A DNA stretch of 64,000 bases from Hemerocallis citrina (GCA_017893485.1 CM030362.1:177940166-178004165), one strand, 5' to 3'; shown: positions 10,791-21,907, counted from the stretch's first letter. Notes: generated from the sequence alone by a model not told the origin. Numbers and translations: made by a program.

Positions 10791-11631
10791 GGTGAAGTTT
10801 GGTCCGATTACGGAGGTTTCGTACCTTCGTAAGGAGCTGACCAAAACGAAGCGAGAGCTTTCCCATAGCCGAGAGAGGCGGTTTTATATGTTCTTGAAGC
10901 TGGAGGAGATAGAGGCAGCTGCGAGGGGGTATTGTCGCGAGTTGAAGCAGCTACGGAAGCAACCCCAAGCTCCTTGTCCCGAAGGTGAGACTGAGCGGCT
11001 TCGTAGGGAGCTTTCCGTCGTCGAGCAAAAGAATAACGAGCTCTTGGCCGAGATCCATCACTTGGAGTTAACGGAGAAAGAACACTCGGCGGAAGAAGAG
11101 AAGCTAGCTTCCGAATTGGCGAAGGTGTCATCCGAGCGCCAAAAGTTGTTGGCCGAGGTCGACAAGCTTAGGAGGATTACGATAGACAGGGAGATCGAGG
11201 TCACCCATTATCGACGACTCGCGACCGATAGCGCCGATGTCTCGGGCTCGTCAAGACCTCCTCGTTTGAAGATGTTGGCAAAGGATGATGCTCTGAGAGA
11301 TAGGATTATCGAGTTGGAAGAAGAGGTCGCATCGCTCAAGCCTCTGCCTGAGAGGGCCAACGTGCGTAGTACGTCGTGTATTCGTGAAGAGAGCGAGAGA
11401 GGGATTACCTTCTACGAACTTGCGACTCGTTTGCCTGCGGCGAGGCGGAGTCCTGCTGACGCTCAGAGTAGTGTAGCTGTCTCATCTAGCGGTGCCTCGG
11501 TCGGCGCCACAGTTGGAGTTAGCGGCGAAGGGGGATCTCGCTTCGTTGGTTTGGAATCGAGCTCGGAGGTTAGGCATCGCCGCCCCCGCGTTTCCTTGAA
11601 CCGAAGCGTACCCCTTCCAAAGAGGCACTAA
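10791..11631 (+). CDS. Coiled-coil exon B1 downstream of the reverse-strand gene
   Basis: An acceptor-like TGCTTTTCAG ends at 10790. From there the frame is open for 280 codons to the TAA at 11629-11631. The protein starts 'VKFGPITEVSYLRKELTK', is strongly heptad-like and charged to about residue 150, then turns low-complexity Ser/Gly/Arg. No known domain is visible apart from the coiled coil. A likely poly(A) signal AATAAA lies at 11714. The exon may be the 3' end of a second gene or an alternative terminal exon of the gene upstream; the donor that joins it was not identified. Confidence 0.5.
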
Positions 11632-11713
11632 ACAAGTTGTCTTATGTTCCTTTAGGCTATTGTAAAACTCTGTTGTAGCGTCGGTCTAGTTGTATGTAGA
11701 GTTACTTTATTTG

Positions 11714-11719
11714 AATAAA
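11714..11719 (+). terminator. Putative poly(A) signal after exon B1
   Basis: AATAAA lies 83 bp after the stop of exon B1, in a T-rich context. Confidence 0.4.
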
Positions 11720-11803
11720 AGTCTGAAAGTTTGTTTTGAAAATTCTTGAAGTGTTGGACTTCGGCAATGTTTGAAATTTTGTTGTTCATCTCTTCCTCTT
11801 TTC

Positions 11804-12270
11804 AGATCGTGGTGGTAGCTCAAGACGCCGACCCCAATCGCTCAGGTGACAACGCTCGAACCGAGGCTGGCTCGGGGGTGACGAGGTTGCGCTCGGCGAG
11901 GTGCCGAGAGCGGCTCTATGAAGTTGAGCTGGGATTGCGCCGAGCCGAAAGTGAGCGGGGCCACCTTCAGCTCATCCTAGGTCAGCGAGACGTCGAGATC
12001 CGGCGTTTGGATAGCAGGATCGCCGAGATGACCCCTATAGGAGAGGACGAAGGTTCGCCGACCGCCTTTAGCAACGCCCTTCGGATCCAGTGCGTTCGGC
12101 ACAATTTGTCGAAAATATTGGCCGAAAGGGACGATCTGCTCTCTAAGATCTGTCACTTGCAGACTATAGAGGCGGAGCTTCGGACGAAGGAAGAGGAACT
12201 GGCGGCCGAGGTTGCTAAACTGACGACCGAACGGGACGTTGATGATTTTTCTTTTAAAAACCAAGTGTAG
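11804..12270 (+). CDS. Coiled-coil exon B2, a diverged duplicate of B1
   Basis: It begins after an acceptor-like CTCTTTTCAG at 11803 and runs to the TAG at 12268-12270. It parallels B1: 'RDDLLSKICHLQTIEAELR' matches 'NNELLAEIHHLELTEKEHS', and 'EEELAAEVAKLTTER' matches 'EEKLASELAKVSSER'. The intron-like sequence before each copy shares the phrase AAGTGTTGG(A/G)C. B2 also has 'DVEIRRLDSRI', which resembles the Tat-2 exon at 62141-62644. Function unknown. Confidence 0.5.
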
Positions 12271-13515
12271 TGGGTCGGCATTGTAACTTTTGTTCTTTAA
12301 GGCCTTGTGACCTTGTTGTATGGAAGAGTCGCTTTGTACTATGTCCCAATTATTAATAACATTTCTTTCTCGAACTAGCACGTCCTTCGTAGCCTCGTGT
12401 AGTCGCTTTGTTTGTGACAGTGTTCATCGTGCCGAGGTCCCCGAGCCGGCCCCTTTCTCGTTCGCGGTTCGGTGCCGTAGCGCGATCTGAGCCGTTGGAT
12501 TTTGGCACGAATCTTGAGACGGCTCAGATCCCAAGAAAACGTTATCTTGTCATTTGGCGATGCTGGCAAGATCTGGGCCGTTGGATGATGGCACGAATCT
12601 CGAGACGGCTCAGTTCCCAAGAAAACGCTATCTTGTCGGGCTGGCAAGATCTCGGCCGTCTGATCGAGATCTTATACGAATATTGAGGGAAAAGTGATTT
12701 TTCTCCGTTTTTGGGCTCGGATGGGCACTTGCTCGGTTAGCCGACCGGAGGTCTATGAGATCGGCTGTTCGAGCGACGTGGCGCGCTCCGAGCCTACCTC
12801 TCGCTCGTTCACAGTTCGGCGACAAGGGCGTTCGGCCAGAGGTGCCGAGCAGCGCTTCGGTCTCCTCTTCTTGCGAAGTTGCGAGATGAGTCGAGCCTTA
12901 CACAATGGTGGACTCGCCGATCATCGTGAGAGTTCGACGGTCGTCGAAGCAATTCCGAATGGCGACCCACTCCTAGCCTCTTGCGGAGTAGAATCGAACC
13001 AAGTGTTGGACTCCGGAACCATCATTAGAGTTCAACGGTCGTGGGAGCAATTCCGAATGGCGACCCACTCCTAGCCTACTTAGAAGCGAGCTTGCGGAGT
13101 AGAATCGAACCAAGTGTTGGACTCCGGAACCATCGTTAGAGTTCAACGGTCGTGGGAGCAATTTCGAATGGCGACCCACTCCTAGCATGCTTAGAAGCGA
13201 GCTTGCGGAGTAGAATCGAGCCAAGTGCTGGACTCCGGGACCATCGTTAGGATTGTTTAACGATTGTGGGAGCAATTTCGAGCGGCGAACTACATCTGGC
13301 TCGCTTAGGAGCGAGCTTGCAAAGTAAAGTCAAGCTGGGTATTGGACTCCGAACCATTGATTGAATAAAGAAAAAAGGCGGAGAGACACAAGCAATTTTA
13401 TAAGTATGAAAAAGCATTCTTTATTGATAATTGACGACGAGCCATTTTTACATATGACAACTTAAGAGAAGAATTACAAGTTAGAGGAGAGGAATGGTTT
13501 AACACCCCGTGATAC
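12271..13515. repeat. Convergence zone of Tat-1 with tandem repeats
   Basis: No gene. 12470-12790 carries two copies of the spacer repeat seen at 5940-6800. 12900-13350 is a tandem array: the block (T/C)CGAATGGCGACCCACTCC recurs at about 12957, 13056 and 13166, with a diverged copy near 13280. The spacing is 99, 110 and 114 bp. The gag-pol transcript (minus) and the reverse-strand gene (plus) meet here. Confidence 0.75.
13419..13425 (-). terminator. Putative poly(A) signal after Tat-1 pol
   Basis: AATAAAG(AATGC) on the minus strand, about 95 bp beyond the pol stop at 13516. Tat-2 has AATAAAGAAC about 120 bp after its pol stop. Confidence 0.45.
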
Positions 13516-16500
13516 TCAGAGAGGTGCCGGGGCGCTTTCTTGGTATTTTAAAAGGTGGTCGGCATTCCAGGTCCTCGGAATCTCCCTGCCCTCGAGGTCT
13601 TCCAAACGATAAGCTCCGGGCCGAACTACCCTTGCGATCCTGTAAGGTCCTTCCCAATTCGGGGCTAGTTTGCTCTTCTGACTGGGGAAGGAGATGGCTA
13701 GTTTTCTGAGGACTAAGTCCCCCTCCTTAAGATCGGTGGGTCGGACTTTCTTGTTGTACGCCAATTCGATCCTCCTCCGGTAGTTCTGTTGGCGGATCGA
13801 CGCCCTTTCTCTCAATTCGTCCACCAGGTCTAGGTTCGCCCGGAGGTCTCTGGCATTCTGTTCCTCGTCGTAGGCTGCGAGGCGAGGAGAAGGTATTCCG
13901 ACTTCGAGAGGTATTACTGCCTCGGCCCCATAGGTGAGGTTGAACGGGGACTCTCCTGTGGGGGTCCGTTTGTTGGTGCGGTAGTTCCACAGCACGTTGG
14001 GGAGTTGGTCGACCCATAAGCCTTTGGAACATTTGTCCAATCTCTTCTTGATACCAGAGAGGATCTACCGGTTAGCGTTCTCCGCCTGGCCATTCGACTG
14101 TGGGTGGGAGACGGAGGAGAAGCACTGTTGGATGGCGAGGTCTTCACATAGAGCTCGGAACGCGGCCCCAGTAAACTGAGTTCCGTTGTCTGTTACGAGG
14201 ACACGGGGGACGCCGAATCAGCAGATGACGCTCTTCTAGAAGAATTGAAGCACCTTGCTCTCGGTGACAGTGGCAAGGGGTTCGGCCTCAATCCACTTCG
14301 AGAAGTAGTCGATGGCTACGACCAAGAACTTGAACTGGCCCGGAGCTGGAGGGAATGGCCCTAGTAAATCCATCCCCCACATTGCGAAGGGGATAGGACT
14401 TGATAGGGAGGCGAGGTTGGCTTGGGGGAGGCGACGAATGTTGGAATGTCTCTGACAAGAGCCATATTGCCGAACGTGTCGCTCGGCGTCTTGGAGGAGA
14501 GTCGGCCAGAAGTATCCGTAATTCAGAGCTTTCCGAGCCAAAGACCTAGACCCTGAATGTGCCCTGCCGATGCCTTCGTGGAGCTCCTGTAAGGCGTAGT
14601 CGGCCTGTTCTGGGGAAAGGCACCTCAGGTACGGTCGACCGTCAATCTGCGAGAAGGAGCGCTTGTACAAGATCCCCTCGATCAGGATGTACCACTCGGC
14701 CCTGGTTCTTACTCGGCGTGCTTCCTTGGGGTCCTCGGGGAGGAATCCGTCCCTTAAGAATTCCACTAACGGCTTCATCCAATTATTTTGCAGTAGGACC
14801 GACAATGACTCCACTGAGTCCGGGGTCTCGTCTTCTATACTCGGTTTCAAGAGGACCACGATCAAGACAGTCTGCTCGAGACCTTGGAGGGAGGATGAGG
14901 CCAACTTGGAGAGGGCGTCGGCTTGTGAATTCTCTTCTCGAGGGACTTGTTGGATGAGTGCCTCTTCGAACCGGACCATGAGGGTTCGGACTTTGGCGAG
15001 GTACTTCGCCATCTGTTCGTCTCGTGCCTCGTAATCGCCCAAAACTTGGTTCACAACCAGCTGAGAGTCACTATGGATTCGGAGGCGCTGCGCCCCGGCA
15101 CTTCGGGCAAGTCCGAGGCCCGCGATTAGTGCCTCATACTCTGCTTCGTTGTTTGAGGCCTTGAAATTCATGCAGAGGGCATACTGGAGGACGAAGTCAT
15201 CTGGACCCGTCAGGATGATACCGGCGCTGCTTCCCTCGTTGCAAGAGGAACCATCCACAAAAACCGTCCAAATAGGGGGTCCGTTCGGGACATGGCTGAC
15301 CTCGGGAATGGTGGTCTCGACGATGAAGTCCGCGAGGGCTTGAGCTTTGATTGCAGTCCGGGGCTGGTAAGAGATGTCGTGTTGGCTCAGCTCGATGGAC
15401 CATTTCATAAGCTGGCCTGAGGTTTCCGGCCTATGGAGGACCTGCTTCAGCGGTTGGTCGGTGAGGACCACAACCGAGTGGGACTGAAAGTATGGGCGGA
15501 GCTTCCTTGCCGCCATAACCAGGGCGTAGGCCATCTTTTCTACCTTCGGGTAGCGGAGCTCGGCGTCCCGAAGCACCTTGCTCACATAGTAAATGGGCCT
15601 CTGGGTCCGGTCTTCTTCCCTCACCAAGACGGCACTTAGGGCAGCTAGGTAGATGAAGAGGGTTTCCCCTGGAACAGGCTTGCTGAGCAGGGGAGGATTG
15701 GCCAAGTAGGCTTTCAGCTGTTCGAACGACTCCTGTTGCAATTCGCCCCACTCGAAACCCTTGGCCCCCCTGAGAGCCTTGAAGAAGGGGAGGCACTTTT
15801 CCCCAGACTTCGAAAGGAATCGCCCAATAGCGGCGAGGCGACCAGTAAGCCTCTGCACTTCCTTGATGTTCCGGGGCGGGGCCATGTCCAGTATGGCCTT
15901 AATTTTTTCAGGATTTGCTTCGATCCCTCGCTGGCTGACCATGAAGCCGAGGAACTTTCCTGACGAGACCCCGAACGCACACTTGTTCGGATTAAGTCTC
16001 ATGTTGTGCCTTCTCAGTACGCCGAATGCCTTCTGTAAGTCGGTCACGTGGTCGGTACCTCGGACGCTCTTCACAAGCATGTCGTCGACGTATACTTCCA
16101 TGTTGCGACCTATCTGGCTTTAGAAGACTTTGTTGACGAGGCGCTGGTAGGTGGCTCCAGCATTCTTCAATCCGAACGGCATAACTCTATAACAGTAGAG
16201 GCCTTGGTCGGTAATGAAGGAAGTCTTCGGAATGTTCGGGGGGAACATTCGGATCTGGTTGTAGCCGGAGAAGGCATCCATGAAGCTGAGGAGCTCATGG
16301 CCTAAGGTGGCATCGATGAGGGTGTCGATATTTGGGAGAGGGAACAGATCCTTTGGACACGCCTTATTCAAGTCTGTGAAGTCGATGCGTATCCTCCAGG
16401 AACCATTTGACTTCTTAACCATGACGACGTTGGAGAGCCACTCGGGGTAGTTCACCTTCTGTATGAACCGAGCTTTTAGGAGCTTGTCCACCTCCTCCTT

Positions 16501-17659
16501 GATGGCTTGTTGTCGCTCGGGAGCAAATTTATGCCTCTTCTGCTGGACCGGTCTGCACCCCGGTTCGACGCTGAGGCGATGCACTAGAAGCTCCTCGAAA
16601 ATCCTGGGCATATCCACGGCGGACCAAGCAAATAGGTCGCGGTTCTCCCGGATGCACTGCACCAAGTCGGAACATAGGGCAGTCGGCAGGGACTTGCTGA
16701 TGAGGAACTTTCGACTCGGGTCCTCATATGAGAAGAGCACTTCTTCCAATTCGTCCGCCGGCTCGGACGTGGGTCGGACATTCGGCTCGGGGATTTCTAA
16801 AGTCTCGAGGGAGAGCACCGGACCCCCAGTGGAAGTCATGTAGCACTTCCGAGCCGTCTCTTGGCTGTCCCTGACTTCTCCCACTCCCGCCCGGGTTGGG
16901 AACTTCATCTTGAGGTGGTACGCCGAAGGAACGGCTTCCAGGGCAGCTAGGCCAGGTCGGCCCAAGATGACATTGTATGCGGTCGGGACATCGACGACCA
17001 TAAAGTCCATCGGCTCTGTCCGGGTGGTAGGGGTCTTCCCAGCAGTTACGTCCAGAGTGATAACCCCTTCGACAGTTACTGGTACCCCCCGTGAACTCGT
17101 GGAGCGTGTAGCCGGCCGGTTTGAGGCGATCCCAGGATAGTTGCAGCCCTCGGAAGGCCGAGAGGAAGAGGATGTTCACGGAGCTCCCGTTGTCTACCAG
17201 GATCCTCTGCACTTTGAAGTTTGTCATGCAGAGGTCAATAACAAGTGCATCGCAGTGGGGAGTTCGGACCCCCTCGAGGTCTTCATCAGAGAAAGTTACT
17301 AGGACGCCGAGGCCTTTGGGGGGAGGGGCACCGTAAACTGAGTTGACCTCTCGGACGAAGGCCTTCCGAGAGGAGTTGGAAGAGCCCCCCATTGGACCCC
17401 CGTGGATAAGGTGCAGAACACGTTCCTCCTCGAACTCGGGGGTTTCATCTCGTCGCTCGGAGCGCTTGTTAGCCCCCCGAGGTGGAGGAGTGGTGCGATC
17501 TCCCCGATCATTTGTCTTCACAAACTTAGCTAACTGCCCCCTCTGGATGAGGGCCTCTATTTCGTTCTTCAGCGCCCGGCAATCGTTGGTGTCGTGGCCA
17601 TGATCCCGGTGGTAACGACACCACTTCTCCTTGTTCCTCCTCTTGGTCGGGGTGTTCAT
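13516..17659 (-). pseudogene. pol: Tat-1 pol: protease, RT, RNase H, second RNase H and integrase
   Basis: Reading down the minus strand: a CHHC-type knuckle 'CRYHRDHGHDTNDC' (about 17620-17579), protease with 'ILVDNGSSVNIL' (about 17190), and RT with 'FTDLNKACPKDLFPLP' and YVDD (about 16090). RNase H has 'LTDQPLKQVL'. A second RNase H (about 15275-14895) has 'VFVDGSS', 'NNEAEYEAL' and 'HSDSQLVV'. Integrase has 'GMDLLGPF', 'DNGTQF' and 'QAENANR'. Breaks: one extra C in the C-run 17085-17090 shifts the protease frame, a stop lies between RT blocks near 16120, and integrase has stops near 14236, 14220 and 14063. The first Cys of the integrase zinc finger is Tyr. The intact C-terminus 13516-14040 ends 'ADHLLKYQ'. 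Confidence 0.93.
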
Positions 17660-19267
17660 CCTCAGTGCGGGAGGTATAACTCCCTCCTTCTCGACTTACA
17701 TCAGGATGGTGGAGACGTTGGTAGTGAGAGAAGTAAATTTCTCGAACCTGGGAGGAGGACGGTGCTGACCGCTTTTATCCTTCTGTAGCTTCTTGGCCCC
17801 TTCCTCTTCCGTTGTCTTTCTCTTCGACCCGGAAGTGGATCCTCCGAAGCCCGGGAAGCACTCGACTTCCTCAGCCCGAATATACTTCTCGCATCTAAGG
17901 AGAAGGTCGGCGAAGTTGTGCGGGGGCTTTTTGGCTAGGGACGACCGAAGGTTAGAGTTGAGGACGTTGGATTGGAATGCGACGGTCGCCACAGACTGGT
18001 CGAGGGAGGCGATGGACCTGACCTCCGCAGTAAATCTCCTCACATAGTCCCTCAACTTCTCTCCCCTCTCCTGTCGGAGGTGGAGTAGAGAGAGGCTGGT
18101 CTTCTCCGTTCGTCTGCTGCTCACAAAGTGAGTTATGAAGAGCATTTCGAACTGCTCAAAGGAGAAGATGGAAGAGGGAGCGAGCCGGGAGTACCATTCC
18201 CGCGCCGAACCCTTGAGAGTGGCGGGGAAGGTTTTGCAAAGCATGGTGTCAGAAGCTTGGTGGATTAGCATCAAGGTCTTGAAGCTCTCGACATGATCAA
18301 CAGGGTCCGACTCCCCTAAGTACGTTTCAAACTGCGGAGGCTTGAAACCCCTCGGGATGGGAGCCTCCATGATAGTCCGAGAGAAGGGGGGTTTGCTGGG
18401 GCGGACGGTCCTTCCTCTCGACTCCTCCTCCTTATCCATTCGCCCGATGCGCCTTTCCATCTCGTGGAGACGACGGTAGAGGGCATCATCCCTCCGGTGG
18501 TAGTCAAACGATCCCCTGGACTCGTCTTCATAGGAAGGGGAGCGGGGACTACGGCGTCGATAGTCCTGGGATCGGCGAGGACTATGAGGGTGTTGCTAGT
18601 GACTAGGAGCCGGGGGAGGACTTATGGATCGGTGGCGAGGACTTGGGACCCGTGGGGGTGTTGGAACCCTTTGGGAAGTATTGTTGTTGTGGCGAAGGTT
18701 GAGGGCTTGCAACACCGTTGCCTGGAATTGTTGGAACTCGGCACGAGTAATGGGTGCCTCATTGTTCCTCGGATGATGCCGACCAGCAGGGGAATGTGGC
18801 CTCCTCCTACGACGTTCGGGAGATTCCCCCCGTCCTCTTCGGTCCGGAGACCTCCCGCCATCTCGGCGATGAGGAGATCGCTCACCTTGATGTTGGCGGG
18901 AGACTCCCTCTCGGGCCCGCTTCTCATCTAGGCGGTTGCGAAGGTCCTCATCCTTCTGCCGATTTAGAACGGTGTTGCGGAGATCGGAAGCTCGGGGATT
19001 ATGGGAGGCCATAGAATCCGAGGAGGAATTGTGCACTGAGACATGGTCAGGGTGGAGAGGTTGCTTCTGCTTCCGCTGGTTCTGACCAGTGGGACCATTA
19101 GGGGGTTGTTGATTCGGAAGAAGGTGCTGGCCCTGTTGGAAATGGTCTTGGACCGGGGGAGGAAGTTGTTCGGGCTGCGGAGCAGGATGTACGGGGACTT
19201 CCTCTTGTTGATCGGTGGGGTTGGGTCCACGGTTGGACCCCCTGGACCTGACCTTTTTGGGAGGCAT
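17660..19267 (-). pseudogene. gag: Tat-1 gag
   Basis: Starts with MPPKKVRSRG, 74 bp inside the LTR, and continues in one frame into pol. The N-terminal third is rich in Pro, Gln, Arg and Ser. The conserved core lies at about 18400-18030 and includes 'PPQFETYLGESDPVDHVESF', 'LKGSAREWYSRL' and 'RRFTAEVRSI' (Retrotrans_gag family). It would assemble the particle. Stops at 18596-18598 and 17696-17698 both look like Gln codons changed by C to T. Confidence 0.9.
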
Positions 19268-19319
19268 GGCTGGAGAAGAGCTAGTCGACGGGAAGAGGAG
19301 AGGCTGCTATTCGTATGGT

Positions 19320-19340
19320 TTCCCACATACGGCGCCAATC
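19320..19340 (-). other. Primer binding site of Tat-1
   Basis: Right inside the 5' LTR the minus strand reads TTGGCGCCGTATGTGGGAA. The Tat-2 site (TGGCGCCGTCTGTGGGAA at 53639) is almost the same, which supports both elements being in one lineage. The primer tRNA was not assigned. Confidence 0.75.
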
Positions 19341-19943
19341 TGTTAACGCTGAATCTGGTGTGGGGGTAAACAGATGAGATTTGTGAGTTCGTGGAAAAAC
19401 CTGAATAGCGGATCCAAGCCTGCTGATTCCTGCCGCTCACCTGCAAGGAAGTGCGATACACCGGGGTTGATTCCGGTGACGCACCCTCCGACGCTCTTGT
19501 CAGTAACCAGTGATGATTAAGAAAGAGCTTAAGTTGGAAAAAAAGTGATTACCTGGTTACAGTGGTAGGTAGGAGGTATTTATAGTCGCCATGGGAGTCT
19601 GATTAGGGACCTGATTTCCTGTGAAACCGTTAGGAGTAAAATCCTCATAATTAGTTTAGGAAACTGATCCCTGATTCCCGGTGAGAGGATAACTGCAAAT
19701 CAGGCCCGTTGATTTAGTCAAATCAGTGACCCTAATCTCCTCTTGCTGGTCTGGGTTTGTCTTGGGCCGAGACCCGTACCCAGCTGGAGTGGATCCGTTT
19801 CGCGGGTTATTGGATCTGTGAAGGGGGAGATCCAGTGCCCGCTTCGGGTCCATCTATATGCGAAATTATCGTTTTACCCCTAAGCTTCAAGATTCGTTCC
19901 CAATCTGGACGGTTCCGATTTAACCCCATTTTTAGCCATATCA
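19341..19943 (-). repeat. 5' LTR of Tat-1
   Basis: 603 bp, TGATATGG...TTAACA on the minus strand, followed by CCTAG. A TATA box (CTATAAATA, minus) at 19577-19585 should drive the genomic RNA. Confidence 0.95.
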
Positions 19944-19948
19944 CCTAG

Positions 19949-20594
19949 TTTTGAGAACATAATTTTAATTCCATATTATTTTTCTATTTTTCCATAGTGG
20001 TGTGTTTGATTTTTATTCTTAATGCGTACAAATGGTGGACAGACATTCGTTTGATCTATTAAATCATGAAGAGACCGAACTGGTAATTTGTGATTAATCA
20101 TAATTAAACACCGTTATAAGAGCGAACTGCTGTTAATGTCACCGTTAAGAAATTCATAGATCTTAATGAATTTTCAATTAGTAATTTGTGCATGAACTAT
20201 GACAAATAATTAGTTGAGAATAATTTTGATATTGCTTGAGAGAGAATATTGAATAATTTGGGGATTTTGGTCTACAACTTGGAAAAATAATCTTTTTATT
20301 TATATGGAACTATAAATTGTGTGTGATTAACTAGGTGAAATCAAAAGCCCTAGAATTAATTTTGCCATTTACAAATTACAAAATTTCAGATTCCGCTCCC
20401 TTTTAATTAATTTAGTTAGTTTTTTTAGATTAATTTAATTTAGTCGCTTTCTTTATTAATTTCGATTATCCAAATAGTGATTCATCTAGTAATTTCGGTA
20501 CTCAATAAAATAATTAGTCCCTGTGGGTTCGACACTCTTTTCACTTAACTATACAACTTTTAACGATTTTGTACACTTGCAAAAATTCACATCA
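19949..20594 (+). mobile_element. 3' LTR of the Athila-like element, right part
   Basis: Continues the LTR broken at 4914 and matches 1-550 closely, ending in the same ATTCACATCA. Confidence 0.85.
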
Positions 20595-21136
20595 AGGACT
20601 ACTTCTCACATCCAAGGACCATCTTCTCTCCATCAGAACTCCCTTCCATCCTTCTTAATTCTCCTCCAATGTACTCTCACCTCCTCTAATAACTTGTATG
20701 AACAAAGGAACAAGCCTCTTAGAGCTTGAGCAACTCTCTCTGTAATTTTTTTTGTCCTTTTAGGGGATTCCCGAAAGGGAAAACCCTAAGCTATGTATCG
20801 TTTATGTCCCCCTATGTAAATTAAATTCATAATTAAGCATGTTTTTTGTTTCCTTCTCATGCATAGGAAAACCTTTACATATGCATCTCATAACAGCATA
20901 ATTAGGCCTTTAACCACTATAGGCTTATGACGGCCGATGAAGATAGGCTATAAAAGATGCCCTAAGGGGAAAATGGTTAAGTCAAACAGGGCTTAATTCA
21001 CCTTGAGTTGTCATAGTGGGATTGTTATTTTTTTTAAAAAAAATAACTAGGGACATAAAAAATACATATGCAAGGGGTAAATACCAAGTAGGGGTTTTAC
21101 ACTTCTGAAAAAATTCATCCTATTTATACTCTAATT
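20595..21136. other. No gene recognised
   Basis: AT-rich DNA with CT-rich patches. Short open frames here have no recognisable motif. Confidence 0.5.
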
Positions 21137-21907
21137 TTGTTAGCCATTCTTAAACTTCCACTTTGGTATGGCGAAGTAACCAATTATTTAAGGACAAAAA
21201 CAGTAACACTAGAAAAATTAATTTATATATTAAGACAAGAAGAAGAAGAAATTTATAATGCCTTAGAAGAATATTTTCCTAACAAAAATATTAGGAATCT
21301 GAAACCTTCTAAAAGAAGAAAATTTAAATAATTTAATTACACACTATTTCTTGGTATGAGAGCTAATAAAATAGATCCATCAAAACCTGTAAATTTAGGA
21401 AATTTAGAAGACTTAAGCAAAATTACTCATTATTTAGAAGTAATTATTACTACGCTTAGGGAAAAGAACCAGATATTAAACGAAATATCAAGTAATATAG
21501 ATTATATTAGACACCGGAATAGCATTAGTCTAGAAAAACTTAGCACGTTAAAAAGTCACTCAACACCAGTAGATAAACCAAAAGGACTAGAAGAAAAAAT
21601 AGAAATATTTCAAGAAAAATCAAGAGAAAATAGACAGTTATTGGAAGAAATAAAAAGAATTGTCCTTAGTTGATGACAGATTTTAATTATAGCGAAATAT
21701 TACAAGAAATAGAAAGTTATGCCCCAAAAGCTCATTCTGATAGGTTAGTAGTTAAACAAAATAAAATTATTATAAAATTATTGGTAGGACTTCATAAAAA
21801 GATAATATTCAAAAACCTACTATAACTGGAATCCAAGACGAAATCAACAAGTTAACAGATAATATATCGAAAATATCCTTAGAACCCACAGGTAAAGAAA
21901 AAATAAT
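21137..21907 (+). pseudogene. Possible endogenous pararetrovirus-like small ORFs
   Basis: Three small coding-like pieces follow each other. 21137-21331 (64 codons) is acidic, then ends in a basic KPSKRRKFK tail. 21356-21673 (105 codons) is rich in Lys, Glu and Ile and probably coiled coil. A third starts at an ATG overlapping the stop of the second (TGATG at 21672-21676) and soon breaks by frameshift. Small ORFs joined by stop-start overlaps, with a coiled-coil product, recall the gene order of badnavirus- or tungrovirus-like plant pararetroviruses. No reverse transcriptase or movement domain is present, so the assignment is tentative. It could instead be a remnant of an unrelated element. 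Confidence 0.3.

Larger units (their letters stand above)
4915..19943 (-). mobile_element. Complete Tat-lineage Ty3/gypsy element (Tat-1)
   Basis: The element is 15,029 bp with two 603-bp LTRs (4915-5517 and 19341-19943), each bounded by TG...CA, and a 5-bp duplication CCTAG on both sides. On the minus strand the order is LTR, primer site, gag, protease, RT, RNase H, a second RNase H, integrase, a long 3' spacer, polypurine tract and LTR. The second RNase H is the hallmark of the Tat clade. The 3' spacer holds a spliced gene in the opposite orientation (8245-12270). I counted about 17 differences between the LTRs (about 2.8%), which points to a fairly recent insertion. All coding parts are broken, so it is not autonomous now. 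Confidence 0.95.
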
